Notes: generated from the letters alone by a model not told the origin. A stretch of 64,000 nt of DNA from Pseudoalteromonas sp. T1lg48 (GCF_002964785.1 NZ_PQCC01000002.1:430832-494831), one strand, 5' to 3'; shown: positions 27,862 through 36,533, numbered from the stretch's first letter. Translations and numbers: made by a program.

Positions 27862-30345
27862 ATGATGTTCAATAATACCTCTATGTTAGACGCCGCCCTT
27901 TTTTATGCTTCGAAAGGCCTAGCCGTTTTCCCTCTGCATCATAAAATTGCTGACGGTATGTGTTCATGCAATGACCCTGACTGTAAAAGCATAGGGAAGC
28001 ACCCGCGAATCAAAAACGGGCTGACAGCCGCCACCACCGATGAAAACATAATCCAGTATTGGCTAAAAGCTTTTCCCAATTGCAACCTTGGCCTAGTCAC
28101 TGGCGCTAGGTCAGGCATTTTTGCCATTGATGTAGACACCAAACAGGATGGCTTGAGGGCATGGGAAACGTTCAAAGACGATCACATGCTTGACGATTAC
28201 AACACCCCGGTACAGCGCACCCAAAACGGCGGGATGCACATTTTCTACAAGATGCCCGAGGGCCAGAAAGTGACCACCCGCACCAACGTACTAGCCAAGG
28301 GGATCGACGTTCGCGGCGATGGCGGCTATGTGGTGATCGCGCCCTCAGTCGGCTATGCGTTTGTGGCCGATCAAGGCATTGGTGACATCGACTTTGAGGA
28401 AGCCGACCAAGCCATTCTCGACTTGGTGGTTAAGCCAGAGTTTGAGGAAAAGGCCGAATTTAAAGCCCCAATTGAGGGGCTACTTAACCTTGATACCGGG
28501 CTAATCGAGAAGATCGAAAGCGCCTTAGCTGTTTTAGATACTGATGATCATGATACCTGGCGCAATGTGGGGTTTGCCCTTCACGACAGCAACGGGAAAC
28601 AGGCATTCCAACTATGGTGCAACTGGTCACAGCAAAGCGAAAAATACGACCACCAGCGTCAGGTTCAATTCTGGAATGATTGCGATAGCCGCCGCGGCCA
28701 GACAGCCAATAACATTGAGCTTGAGTATATATTTAAGCTGGCAACTGATACTAAGAATTGGTCATATGAGGAAGACCTCAGTGATGTTGATTTTGCTTCT
28801 TTCAACACCTGCAACCTTAAAAGTGTGACCCAGGTATCGTCAAATCAGCCTTTCCAATTACCTAAAGAGTTCATTGAAAGGCGACCGTTACCAATAAAGA
28901 CAAAGCTTCTGCCAGTTAAACCATTTGATTGTGAAATGCTCCCGGCCCCTTATATTGATTTCGCCAAAGATGTAGCTGAGCGTATGGATAACACAAGCCC
29001 CGACTACGTGGGAGTTGCACTTATGACTTTAACCGCGGGTTTAGTTGGCGCAAGAGTTGCGGTACAACCAAAAGAGTTTGACAGTGGGTGGACAGAAACT
29101 CCTACTTTATGGGCTGCTGCTGTGGGTAAGCCTTCTGCAAAAAAAACGCCTGCCATGTCCGCAGTGCTCGCCTTACTAAACCCCATACAAAAGAAATTTC
29201 ACGATGAATACGCAGCAGAAGTGAGAGTTTATGATGCGGAAATAAAGCTTAACAAGCTTGAAGAGAAAGCTGCTGAAGCTAAAGCTAAAAAGGTAATCTT
29301 TGACATTAACTCTAAGCTTAGTAGAAATGAAAAGCTTGAACTATTAGCCGAGCCGGAAACAAAAGAAGCCCTTATTAAGCCCCAGTTCCGCAATGTAGTT
29401 ATAAACGATTGTACCGCAGAAGCACTTGCTCTCAGGCTTGAGAACAACCCTTACGGTGTATTGCAATACAGAGATGAATTAACTGCTTGGCTCTCATCAA
29501 TGACCGCTCAAGACAGAGCGCATGAAAGAGCATTTTTTCTAGAATGCTTCAGCGCAAAAAATATTCCTTACTCTCAAGAGCGCATTACACGAGACAATGT
29601 CAAACTAGAGCGAACGGTATTGTCTGTTATGGGCTCTATCCAACCGAGCAAACTTTTACCGCATCTCAATAGCAGACGCAAAGGCTCTACCGATGATGGT
29701 CTCCTAGAGCGAATTCAGTTAGCAGTCTATCCCGATAACCTAGGTACGAAACGTGTAGATAAGTCGCCCGATAAAGTTGCAAAATCACAAGCGCAAGAAG
29801 CCCTAAACAAGATTGCCGAGATCCCAGATCCAGAGGATGGTAAGCAATTAGTTTTTAAGTTCTCACCTGAGGCGCAACAGGCTTATAACCATCAATATGA
29901 GTTATTGCATAGTGAAGCTGAATCAGCAGATGAATCATGGCAAGCTGTAATCGGCAAACATGCTACCTTGCTTGCTAAGCTGGCCCTATTAACCAACCTG
30001 ATTGAAGCACCTGAATCACGTGAAATTAGTGTTAGCTCACTCAAAAAAGCCATATGGTGGCTAGGGTATTTACAGAGTCATGCTCAACGTATTTACGCCT
30101 TAACTGACGACAATATTGAGAGTGCCACATCGTTGTTAGGAAAAATTGATAACCTATCCAACCCGTTTCAAATGTCTGACTTTACAAGGAATGGTTGGAA
30201 AGGTTTAAAAAGTAGTGAAGATAGGCGGTTAGCTTTAGAGCTTTTAGTAAGGCACGGATATCTACATGAAATAACTGTAACTCCCAAGGGGTTGAAACCC
30301 TACAAGGCTTATTACAAGCACCCGTCGTTAATTGACGAGTTTTAA
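27862..30345 (+). CDS. primase-polymerase / DUF3987 replication protein
   Basis: This protein is about 827 aa. The N-terminal bifunctional primase/polymerase domain begins ALFYASKGLAVFPLHHK and has the acidic motif FAIDVDTKQDG near residue 94. A PriCT-like segment lies around residues 215-300 (DHDTWRNVGFALHDSNGKQA). The rest matches DUF3987, with a Walker-A-like WAAAVGKPSAKKTPAMS near residue 425. Such proteins start replication of satellites and islands. ATG 27862 is chosen because GGAGG lies five bases upstream; ATG 27829 also has GGGAG, so an 11-residue longer form is possible. Confidence 0.88.
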   Translation: MMFNNTSMLDAALFYASKGLAVFPLHHKIADGMCSCNDPDCKSIGKHPRIKNGLTAATTDENIIQYWLKAFPNCNLGLVTGARSGIFAIDVDTKQDGLRAWETFKDDHMLDDYNTPVQRTQNGGMHIFYKMPEGQKVTTRTNVLAKGIDVRGDGGYVVIAPSVGYAFVADQGIGDIDFEEADQAILDLVVKPEFEEKAEFKAPIEGLLNLDTGLIEKIESALAVLDTDDHDTWRNVGFALHDSNGKQAFQLWCNWSQQSEKYDHQRQVQFWNDCDSRRGQTANNIELEYIFKLATDTKNWSYEEDLSDVDFASFNTCNLKSVTQVSSNQPFQLPKEFIERRPLPIKTKLLPVKPFDCEMLPAPYIDFAKDVAERMDNTSPDYVGVALMTLTAGLVGARVAVQPKEFDSGWTETPTLWAAAVGKPSAKKTPAMSAVLALLNPIQKKFHDEYAAEVRVYDAEIKLNKLEEKAAEAKAKKVIFDINSKLSRNEKLELLAEPETKEALIKPQFRNVVINDCTAEALALRLENNPYGVLQYRDELTAWLSSMTAQDRAHERAFFLECFSAKNIPYSQERITRDNVKLERTVLSVMGSIQPSKLLPHLNSRRKGSTDDGLLERIQLAVYPDNLGTKRVDKSPDKVAKSQAQEALNKIAEIPDPEDGKQLVFKFSPEAQQAYNHQYELLHSEAESADESWQAVIGKHATLLAKLALLTNLIEAPESREISVSSLKKAIWWLGYLQSHAQRIYALTDDNIESATSLLGKIDNLSNPFQMSDFTRNGWKGLKSSEDRRLALELLVRHGYLHEITVTPKGLKPYKAYYKHPSLIDEF

Positions 30346-30718
30346 TTGTCACGGTCCAACCTACATAACCGACTTTAGGGTAAGATTACACCTTAGGTAG
30401 GTTATGTAGGTCTCTCCTAGGCCTGCATTATTTTTTGGAATTGAGTTAACTATTGCCTCCTCGCTGCAACTCCCCCTGACGGATTTCAATGTGCCAAAAG
30501 CGGACAAAGAGAGACTTAGTCAATTAAGAATACCTGCTTCAAGAAAACCGTGTAGTAGTGAACCTTAAATATTTACAGCAAAAGAGTAAGTCTTCATGAG
30601 GCACGCAAGCCCACAAAAAAGTACCGTTCAATAAAACATCATAAAAATCAAAAAACTGGACTTTCCAACGCATACACGTCACATTTGACCAGCGCTTTTT
30701 ACAATAAGGATATGTTTT
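30346..30718. other. 373-base intergenic stretch, candidate replication origin
   Basis: No gene is visible. The notable content is the 12-bp inverted repeat at 30359-30411, directly after the replication gene. The remaining 300 bases up to the restriction gene hold no other structure that I can support, and short reading frames there do not look coding. Confidence 0.5.
30359..30411. repeat. 12-bp inverted repeat ACCTACATAACC, with a third copy at 33263
   Basis: ACCTACATAACC at 30359-30370 is perfectly inverted at 30400-30411, with 29 bases between. The second arm extends to GGTAGGTTATGTAG (30396-30409), and its 14-base complement recurs at 33263-33276 beyond the R-M genes. The position after a primase gene suggests iteron-like origin sites. 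The arms could also form a transcriptional hairpin. Confidence 0.6.
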
Positions 30719-31801
30719 ATGGAAAAAGTAACAGCTTCTAACTTGGCTATGGCTATTAACTCACTAGACAAGAATGTCATTTATGACTACCCGAACCCAA
30801 AAACAAAAACCAAGATCAAAATTTTACATGTGAAAATTCCTGAAGGACCGATCAGTATAAAAAGGTGCGATCCCAACAAAGGGGAATCATTTGATACTCA
30901 AAAAGAGGAAACGATTTCGTCTCAGATGTTATGGAGATTGGCAAACGCCATTAAGCCAAACTACCCCATTAATATTGACCGCGTATTTGGTGCGAGTTAC
31001 AACACTAGGTCAGCCTTAGAAGCACTTCTATTACATACAGAAAAATATTATTTATGTTATCCAGGACGATTAGAACGAACTGGTGAAATAACTGAAGTAA
31101 AAAATGGTCACAAGCATATTATTTACAGTCCTGACGACCCACATCCCAAAGGTCAGATTGGCATAAAAGAAGTCAATAATATGGTTATTAGTGACATCGA
31201 GCGAGAGTTTCTGATTGATTCCTTGCTGTTGAATCATCAAGAGAACGCGAAGAACAAAGCCGAGCTAAATATTCAGCGCAGACATGCTCATATCCAAGTT
31301 CTGCTAATTAAGTGCGCCGAAGCAATGGGATTAAAATCTTGGGTTGCTAAGAATGATCACAGTATTGAATACAATGGTCAGAAACTTATCGAACTAGATT
31401 CTGTGATCAAAGACCTATCTAACGCCAGTGCGTTACGAGGCTATGATCGGGCAGCGCCCTCAGGTGAACTCATTGATATTATCTGGTTTGATGAGGAGGG
31501 TAAGAAAATACCTGCAATTATTGAAATTGAACACAGTACTGGGATCACATCAGGGTTAACTAGGATGAAAGGCTTCCAAGAAGAAGCCCCAGAGCTTGCA
31601 CATATGACATACATAATCGTTGCGCCAGATGAAATGCGTTCTCAAGTAATGCAAAAAGCAAGTAAGCCTCAATTTGAAGGTATGAATGTAAAGTTTCTTC
31701 CTTATTCAGCAGTAGAAGACCTTTACCTACTATGCCAACGCAAACTAAAAGGAATAGACAATATCAAGTTCTTGCATACCTTCCTTGAGGATGTGAACTA
31801 G
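30719..31801 (+). CDS. type II restriction endonuclease-like protein
   Basis: This 360-aa protein has an N-terminal part (residues 65-120, with INIDRVFGASYNTRSALEAL) that looks like a DNA-recognition region. The C-terminal part has a PD-(D/E)xK-like core: GELIDIIWF supplies the acidic residue, then AIIEIEHSTGITSGLTRM. The usual D/E-x-K is replaced by E-I-E followed by HST, a variant seen in some restriction-like nucleases. It converges with a cytosine methyltransferase, which strongly suggests a restriction role. AAGGAT lies about nine bases before ATG 30719. The recognition site is unknown. Confidence 0.75.
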   Translation: MEKVTASNLAMAINSLDKNVIYDYPNPKTKTKIKILHVKIPEGPISIKRCDPNKGESFDTQKEETISSQMLWRLANAIKPNYPINIDRVFGASYNTRSALEALLLHTEKYYLCYPGRLERTGEITEVKNGHKHIIYSPDDPHPKGQIGIKEVNNMVISDIEREFLIDSLLLNHQENAKNKAELNIQRRHAHIQVLLIKCAEAMGLKSWVAKNDHSIEYNGQKLIELDSVIKDLSNASALRGYDRAAPSGELIDIIWFDEEGKKIPAIIEIEHSTGITSGLTRMKGFQEEAPELAHMTYIIVAPDEMRSQVMQKASKPQFEGMNVKFLPYSAVEDLYLLCQRKLKGIDNIKFLHTFLEDVN

Positions 31802-32922
31802 CCAGCATACAATTTTAGAAACTTGGCGACCGTTTTTGCTAACCCCGACGACACCAAGAACGGGACGCCATTACCAATTGTTTTAAACATATCACTTAAC
31901 GTCATGGTGGCAGGGAAATGAAATTCAGCTGGCAGAGACTGGATTGCCAAAGCTTCTGCCGCATTTAGCCTTCTTGCTTTGTATGGATGAAGGTGGACTT
32001 CATTATTCCCATAAGCCGCCGTAGGTGAGTAGCGCCAACGGTGTAGCCTTTTGAATGACTTCTTGGAGTCATCACCTTCTTTAATAACACCAAACTTGTC
32101 TGACTTGGGTTGAAAGAACTTATCTGCATTGGGGTGCGAATCAACATTATTTTTCTCGAACCAATGTTGCACTGTGAATGGTTTGAGGTCTTTTGAGATA
32201 TAAGCCGAAAAGTCCGTTACAGATCCCTCCTCAAAAGGCTCCTCACGTGGCCATAACTCTTTTTTGAGAACATCGTTTCTATCAACAGAAATATTCGAGT
32301 CCCAATCAAAGCATTCAGTCAAGCTATTGCCGTTCAACTTGGATGCTACTTTATTTACTTTAATTCCAAACATCAAAATGCGATCACGATCTTGAGGTGC
32401 ACCATACTCAATAGCATTCGTTAACCTATCAGTGATAACGTATCCGTCGGCCGTTAACCTTTCTTTCATCTCTTCATAAAACTCACGGTGCCTCTTGGTA
32501 CGCCATAAGCCCTTAACATTTTCAAATATGAAGTAATCAGGTTGGTCCTTTAAGATAAGATCGATATAAGTTTTGGTTAGCTTACCATTCTCACCATCCT
32601 TCCCTTTATTTTTTCCTCCAACTGAAAAGTCTGGACATGGCGGTCCACCAATAAATCCTACAAGTGATCCAGATTGTTTAGCTGTCTCAACCATCTTTGA
32701 GAACTCGCCTCCCTGGGTGCCTGATAAAAACTCTTCGATACTCGAGTTACTATACCCAAACTGTGGAGCTGGAATGCCCATATGGGCACGAGAATACTTG
32801 TAGGCCTCAAGGAATGGGGTGTGGTATTCATTCACAAATGCCACATTAAACCCACTAGTTTCAAAACCTAAATCTAGAAAGCCCGAGCCAGAGAAGAATG
32901 AAAACAATATTGGGTTAGACAT
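31798..32922 (-). CDS. DNA (cytosine-5) methyltransferase of the R-M pair
   Basis: This 374-aa m5C methyltransferase has its motifs in canonical order. Motif I is FSGSGFLDLGF (residues 10-20), motif IV is GGPPCPDFS with catalytic C96, motif VI is ENV at 134-136, motif VIII is QDRDRILMFG, and motif X is GNGVPFLVSSGLA near the end. It protects host DNA from the adjacent nuclease. It converges with the nuclease gene; the two stop codons share the palindrome CTAG at 31798-31801. The variable region between motifs VIII and X, which sets specificity, is intact. Confidence 0.93.
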   Translation of the reverse strand: MSNPILFSFFSGSGFLDLGFETSGFNVAFVNEYHTPFLEAYKYSRAHMGIPAPQFGYSNSSIEEFLSGTQGGEFSKMVETAKQSGSLVGFIGGPPCPDFSVGGKNKGKDGENGKLTKTYIDLILKDQPDYFIFENVKGLWRTKRHREFYEEMKERLTADGYVITDRLTNAIEYGAPQDRDRILMFGIKVNKVASKLNGNSLTECFDWDSNISVDRNDVLKKELWPREEPFEEGSVTDFSAYISKDLKPFTVQHWFEKNNVDSHPNADKFFQPKSDKFGVIKEGDDSKKSFKRLHRWRYSPTAAYGNNEVHLHPYKARRLNAAEALAIQSLPAEFHFPATMTLSDMFKTIGNGVPFLVSSGLAKTVAKFLKLYAG

Positions 32923-33262
32923 AAAATGTAGCTACTGCAACTTATCTGAATTTTAATGCACTGATGTTATCACGAAGTCTTAGCTTTGATTAGTGGTAAA
33001 GTCCCCCTAAATCTAAGGCGTCTTTTAATGTACTCAAAATAACCGCTCAATCTAGTGCATGTAAACGTCCTTTATTAATCTTTTCTAGGCGTTAAGCAAC
33101 CTATCAAGGTAATAATCTTCGGCTTGAAAGTAGCAAGAACAAAAATGGCAAGCGATGGCAGGTTTACCTAGAGCATTTTCAATGTTTGAATTGCTATCGC
33201 TCTCTCAGTCTATTAGATTTATTTTACTATCTATTCTAATGAGCTTGTTGCAAGTAACTTAT

Positions 33263-33276
33263 CTACATAACCTACC
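33263..33276 (+). repeat. third copy of the island repeat (CTACATAACCTACC)
   Basis: This 14-base stretch is identical to the complement of 30396-30409. The two lie on either side of the R-M genes in opposite orientation, and no other copies were noticed in the window. Confidence 0.6.
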
Positions 33277-33353
33277 CCTTAGTAGGTTCTTTTTTACAAG
33301 TGACTAGCTTGGGGGGTACGCTGATTGCGGGGAGAAGCAACAGAGAGTAAATT

Positions 33354-33437
33354 ATGAAATCTGTCTACTTGCTTCGCCGAATAGCTAGATTGGCTACGTT
33401 CTATTGTAAGACTGGGCGAGTAAAACAAGCGCTTTAA
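33354..33437 (+). CDS. possible 27-aa basic peptide
   Basis: The frame MKSVYLLRRIARLATFYCKT continues to GRVKQAL and stop. AGAGAG lies six bases before the ATG. The peptide is short, strongly basic and slightly amphipathic. It may be chance. No family is recognisable and no coding bias can be judged at this length. Confidence 0.2.
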   Translation: MKSVYLLRRIARLATFYCKTGRVKQAL

Positions 33438-33523
33438 ACCCAATTTTTTAGTAACACCACAAGTAACATCCTTCTTTTAATTTGATTACCTTTCATAATA
33501 AAATCAAAATACTAAGGCAGCAA

Positions 33524-33551
33524 TTCGAGTCCAGGTGGGGCCACCATTTTT
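33524..33551 (+). repeat. attR, 28-bp direct repeat
   Basis: This is identical to 25310-25337 and is the only tRNA-derived sequence at this end, so it is the right attachment site and not a second tRNA. Chromosomal sequence resumes after it, about 120 bases before the thioredoxin-like gene. Confidence 0.92.
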
Positions 33552-33670
33552 CCTACTCTTTCTTGTGAATTACGCCCCGAAATAAGCGTGCTTAGTGTCT
33601 TTCGTATACAAAAAAGCTGAGTCAGCTAATAACCCAACTAAGTCTTAGAGCTTAAAACCACTTCGATAAA

Positions 33671-34135
33671 CTAATTAAAATCAGTGAGCGCCTCGGCCAG
33701 TGAGCCCTCGGGCTTTTCAACCACACGCAATACTTCTGTCTCACCATCGAGGACGATAAAGGTGGGGGTGTATTTAAGTGCAAATTGCTCGGCCAGGCCC
33801 TTGTCGTCTTTTTTGCTGTAGTCAACGGCCACCAGCTCAAGCTTGGCTAACTCGACCTTGTTCAGTGCCAGCAGCTTTAACAGTCGCGGTACTTCGCGCT
33901 CGCTGTCATGACACCAGGTGCCGAATAATACCAACACGGACTTGCCCGTGAGCTTATGCATCTGCGCCAGCTCGTCATCGCTTGGGGTAAAATCGGCGTA
34001 GGCCGTGGCAAAAGCTTCATATTCGCCCAGTAAACTGGTGCCATCAATTGCGCCTATATAGGGGCTATCGTCGGCGTAAGCCGCCGTCGCCGATAAGGCG
34101 ATAATAAAAAAGCAGAGTTTTAGAAGAGTTCGCAT
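33671..34135 (-). CDS. exported thioredoxin-like protein with a CxxS site
   Basis: This 154-aa protein has a signal peptide (MRTLLKLCFFIIALSATAAYA) and a thioredoxin-like fold: VLVLFGTWCHDSEREVP near residue 68 and a cis-Pro loop LKYTPTFIVLDG near residue 121. The active site is CHDS (CxxS) instead of CxxC, so disulfide exchange would be monothiol. It is expected in the periplasm. ATG 34135 is preferred to the TTG at 34144. It is the first gene after attR, and its partner is unknown. Confidence 0.8.
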   Translation of the reverse strand: MRTLLKLCFFIIALSATAAYADDSPYIGAIDGTSLLGEYEAFATAYADFTPSDDELAQMHKLTGKSVLVLFGTWCHDSEREVPRLLKLLALNKVELAKLELVAVDYSKKDDKGLAEQFALKYTPTFIVLDGETEVLRVVEKPEGSLAEALTDFN

Positions 34136-34292
34136 GGTTATCAATTCTTGTGGTTATTATCTAGGGCCATTATGGCCTTGTTATTGAGTCTTGTCTTGCC
34201 TTATTGGCATCTGTGCCACGGAGCGCCGGTGCCAGTTGCGCTAGCGGCGTATGGGAAATCGGCTAAACTTATGATGCAGGCACGGGGGTAAT

Positions 34293-35147
34293 ATGCAGGG
34301 CATAGATGACAAGCTTCTTTCACAACTTGAGGTGGGTTTTAAGCTGCCAGTAAAGCCGGCGGCACTTAATCAGTTGCAGGCCGAATTGAACCGCAGCGAT
34401 CCCAGCCTGGATAAGGTCAGTGAATTGATCACCGCCGATGTCGCTTTGGCGGCTACGGTTTTGCGCCTTATTAACTCGCCCGAGCTGATGTCCGAGCTAG
34501 AAATCACCGATGTGAGGCAGGCGGTTAAGTTGTTGGGCCTCAACACCATCAGCCACCTCACCTCCCGCTACTTGGTTAAACAAGTTTTTGATCAATCGAG
34601 TTGTTGTATCTCTCTGGCCCGCTTTTGGGATAGTGCCACCGAAATATCACGGTTATGTCTGTATCTGGCTCAGGGGCTAAGACACGATATCGCCCTCGAC
34701 AATGTGCAAACCCTAGGTCTGTTTCATGATATCGGCATTCCGGTGATGGCCCTGAATTTTCCGGACTATGTACAGGTGCTCAATGCCGCCAATGATGACG
34801 GTAAGGCTTCGCTCACCGCTCTGGAAGACCAGCGCTACCCCTGTAACCACGCCATGCTGGGATTCTATATGGCCCATTCCTGGCATTTACCCAGCGCGCT
34901 GTGCAAGGTAATACTGCACCATCATGACGTACATTTCCTAGACGAGCCCCATGGCGAGGAGGAAAAACTGTACTACGCCATTTTAAAGATCGCCGAGAAC
35001 ATTGCCCATGTGCATAAGCGCTTTCGCAATATCAATCACTGGCATCTTCTTGAGCCAAAAGTGTTCGCGACCTTAGGCTGGCAACATCAAGATTACCAAA
35101 CACACCTGGACGGTGGCCAAAACCTACTGGTATTCGCCGCAGACTAA
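34293..35147 (+). CDS. HDOD domain protein
   Basis: This 284-aa protein carries the HDOD output domain across residues 15-215: FKLPVKPAALNQLQAEL, then ITADVALAATVLRLINSPE, and the HD-like LGLFHDIGIPVMALNFPDY near residue 140. HDOD proteins relate to HD phosphohydrolases but usually lack catalysis and act in signalling. There is no receiver, GGDEF or EAL domain attached. It stands alone before yjjX on the same strand. Confidence 0.85.
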   Translation: MQGIDDKLLSQLEVGFKLPVKPAALNQLQAELNRSDPSLDKVSELITADVALAATVLRLINSPELMSELEITDVRQAVKLLGLNTISHLTSRYLVKQVFDQSSCCISLARFWDSATEISRLCLYLAQGLRHDIALDNVQTLGLFHDIGIPVMALNFPDYVQVLNAANDDGKASLTALEDQRYPCNHAMLGFYMAHSWHLPSALCKVILHHHDVHFLDEPHGEEEKLYYAILKIAENIAHVHKRFRNINHWHLLEPKVFATLGWQHQDYQTHLDGGQNLLVFAAD

Positions 35148-35233
35148 CCCGTTTCCTCCACATTAGCCTCAGGACTGTGGTCCCTCTTTTTGCCATGTTA
35201 CAATGGCCAAAAAGCATTCCACAGGACAAGGAT

Positions 35234-35788
35234 ATGGCAGTAAGTTCCGCACCAAAACAACTTAAGCTGATCGTCGGCTCCAAAAACCCGGTTAAAATGA
35301 ACGCCGCAAAAGCCACCCTGGCCACCTACTTTCCCGACCATCTGATCGAATGCCTGGGTGTCGACGCCCCTTCCGGGGTCGCCGACCAACCGATGGGTGA
35401 AGCGGACACCCTACTTGGTGCCGAAAACCGAGTGCGCTACTGCCAGGAGCATTACCAGGGGGATTTCTATATGGCCATGGAGGGAGGCGCTGCCCGCTTC
35501 GACTATGGTGCCGCCACCTTTGCTTATGTGGTGATCGCCGATAATCATCAATTGAGTGTTGGCCGAAGCTGCAATCTCCCCCTGCCCGAATCCTTATTTG
35601 AGCAGTTACAACAAGGCCACGAGCTTGGCGATGTCATGGATGCGGCCTTTAATACCACCAATATCAAGCAACAGGGTGGTGCCATTGGCCTACTCACCCG
35701 CGGCCATGCCACCCGCCAAAGCACCTATCAGCAAGCGCTTACCCTGGCCATGGCGCCCTTTAATCACCCCGAACTATTTTCGAGTTAA
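35234..35788 (+). CDS. yjjX: inosine/xanthosine triphosphatase YjjX
   Basis: This 184-aa enzyme removes non-canonical purine nucleotides (ITP, XTP). It shows LKLIVGSKNPVKMNAAKATL at the start, GEADTLLGAENRVRYC near residue 53 and YMAMEGGAARF near residue 78. ATG 35234 is chosen over 35177 because AAGGA immediately precedes it and the family motif begins shortly after. It is followed three bases later by yjjG, giving a two-gene nucleotide-cleaning unit. Confidence 0.92.
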   Translation: MAVSSAPKQLKLIVGSKNPVKMNAAKATLATYFPDHLIECLGVDAPSGVADQPMGEADTLLGAENRVRYCQEHYQGDFYMAMEGGAARFDYGAATFAYVVIADNHQLSVGRSCNLPLPESLFEQLQQGHELGDVMDAAFNTTNIKQQGGAIGLLTRGHATRQSTYQQALTLAMAPFNHPELFSS

Positions 35789-35791
35789 GTC

Positions 35792-36469
35792 ATGCGTTAT
35801 CCCTGGATATTATTTGATGCCGATGAAACCCTGTTTCATTTCGATGCTTTTGCCGGCTTGCAGGCCATGTTCGCCAAACTCAATGTCGCCTTCACCGAGC
35901 AGGACTACCACACCTTTGAGCAAGTAAATAAGCCGCTGTGGGTGCAATATCAAAACAATGAGATCAATGCGAAGCAATTGCAGGAGCAACGCTTTATGTC
36001 CTGGGCCGAGCGCCTGGATATCTCGCCCCAGCAGTTAAACCTGTGGTTTATGGAGGCCATGGCGCAAATTTGCCAGCCCCTGCCCGGTGCTATCGAGCTG
36101 TTAAACGCCCTGCAAGGCAAGGCCCGACTGGGGATCATTACCAATGGTTTTACCGAGCTACAAAGCGCCCGCCTAGAGCAAACGGGTTTAAAGGGTACAT
36201 TCGAGTGGCTGGTGATCTCCGAGCAGGTAGGCTATGCCAAGCCGCATATGGCGGTGTTTGAGCACGCCTTTACGCTGATGGGTAACCCGCCGAAAAGCGA
36301 GATCCTTATGGTCGGCGATACCCTGGAGTCAGATATTCAAGGCGGCATCAATGCCGGTATCGACACCTGTTGGCTTAATCGCCGAGAAAAATTGGCGCCC
36401 GCACATTTAACCCCAACCTATGAGGTTAAGTCCTTGTGCCAGCTGCGCACCCTGTTGCTGAACGCCTAG
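35792..36469 (+). CDS. yjjG: HAD-family nucleotidase YjjG
   Basis: This 225-aa HAD phosphatase dephosphorylates pyrimidine 5'-nucleotides in E. coli. HAD motif I is LFDADETLFHFD near residue 7, motif II is LGIITNGFTELQ near residue 112, the motif III lysine is in GYAKPHMAVF and motif IV is MVGDTLESDIQGG near residue 171. It is coupled to yjjX, consistent with clearing modified or non-canonical nucleotides. Confidence 0.93.
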   Translation: MRYPWILFDADETLFHFDAFAGLQAMFAKLNVAFTEQDYHTFEQVNKPLWVQYQNNEINAKQLQEQRFMSWAERLDISPQQLNLWFMEAMAQICQPLPGAIELLNALQGKARLGIITNGFTELQSARLEQTGLKGTFEWLVISEQVGYAKPHMAVFEHAFTLMGNPPKSEILMVGDTLESDIQGGINAGIDTCWLNRREKLAPAHLTPTYEVKSLCQLRTLLLNA

Positions 36470-36473
36470 CCAT

Positions 36474-36499
36474 AAAAAATGCCAGCATACGCTGGCATT
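36474..36499 (-). terminator. terminator after nagP
   Basis: The 9-bp stem AATGCCAGC/GCTGGCATT with a four-base loop is followed on the minus strand by a T run. It sits between the convergent yjjG and nagP genes and serves mainly nagP. Confidence 0.75.
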
Positions 36500-36533
36500 A
36501 ACACGGGATGGTTGCCACTTATCTAGATTCCGA

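Larger units (their letters stand above)
32923..33523. other. 601-base tail of the island, mostly without genes
   Basis: This stretch lies between the methyltransferase start and attR and must hold the methyltransferase promoter at its left end. It contains the third ACCTACATAACC-type copy (33263-33276) and a possible 27-codon frame at 33354. Otherwise it is AT-rich with no recognisable gene. It could be the remains of a lost cargo or packaging region. Confidence 0.5.
25310..33551 (+). mobile_element. integrated satellite-like genomic island in tRNA-Ile2, with R-M cargo
   Basis: The element is bounded by perfect 28-bp direct repeats (attL and attR) derived from the tRNA 3' end; the repeat-to-repeat distance is 8,214 bases. 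Gene order is integrase, unknown 250-aa protein, AlpA regulator, primase-polymerase/DUF3987 protein, restriction endonuclease and convergent cytosine methyltransferase, followed by about 600 mostly empty bases. The int-alpA-primase order resembles P4-like and PICI-like phage satellites. No capsid, tail, terminase, conjugation or plasmid-partition gene is visible, so mobility would need a helper or the element may be reduced. Confidence 0.88.

Noticed and set aside
30346..30718. A controller (C-protein) or antitoxin gene before the restriction gene
   Set aside because: Only frames shorter than about 15 codons start here, and none shows a helix-turn-helix.
33524..33551. tRNA-like sequence at the right end of the island
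   Set aside because: Only 28 bases of T-arm, acceptor strand and CCA are present, with no D-arm or anticodon. It is attR, not a second tRNA.
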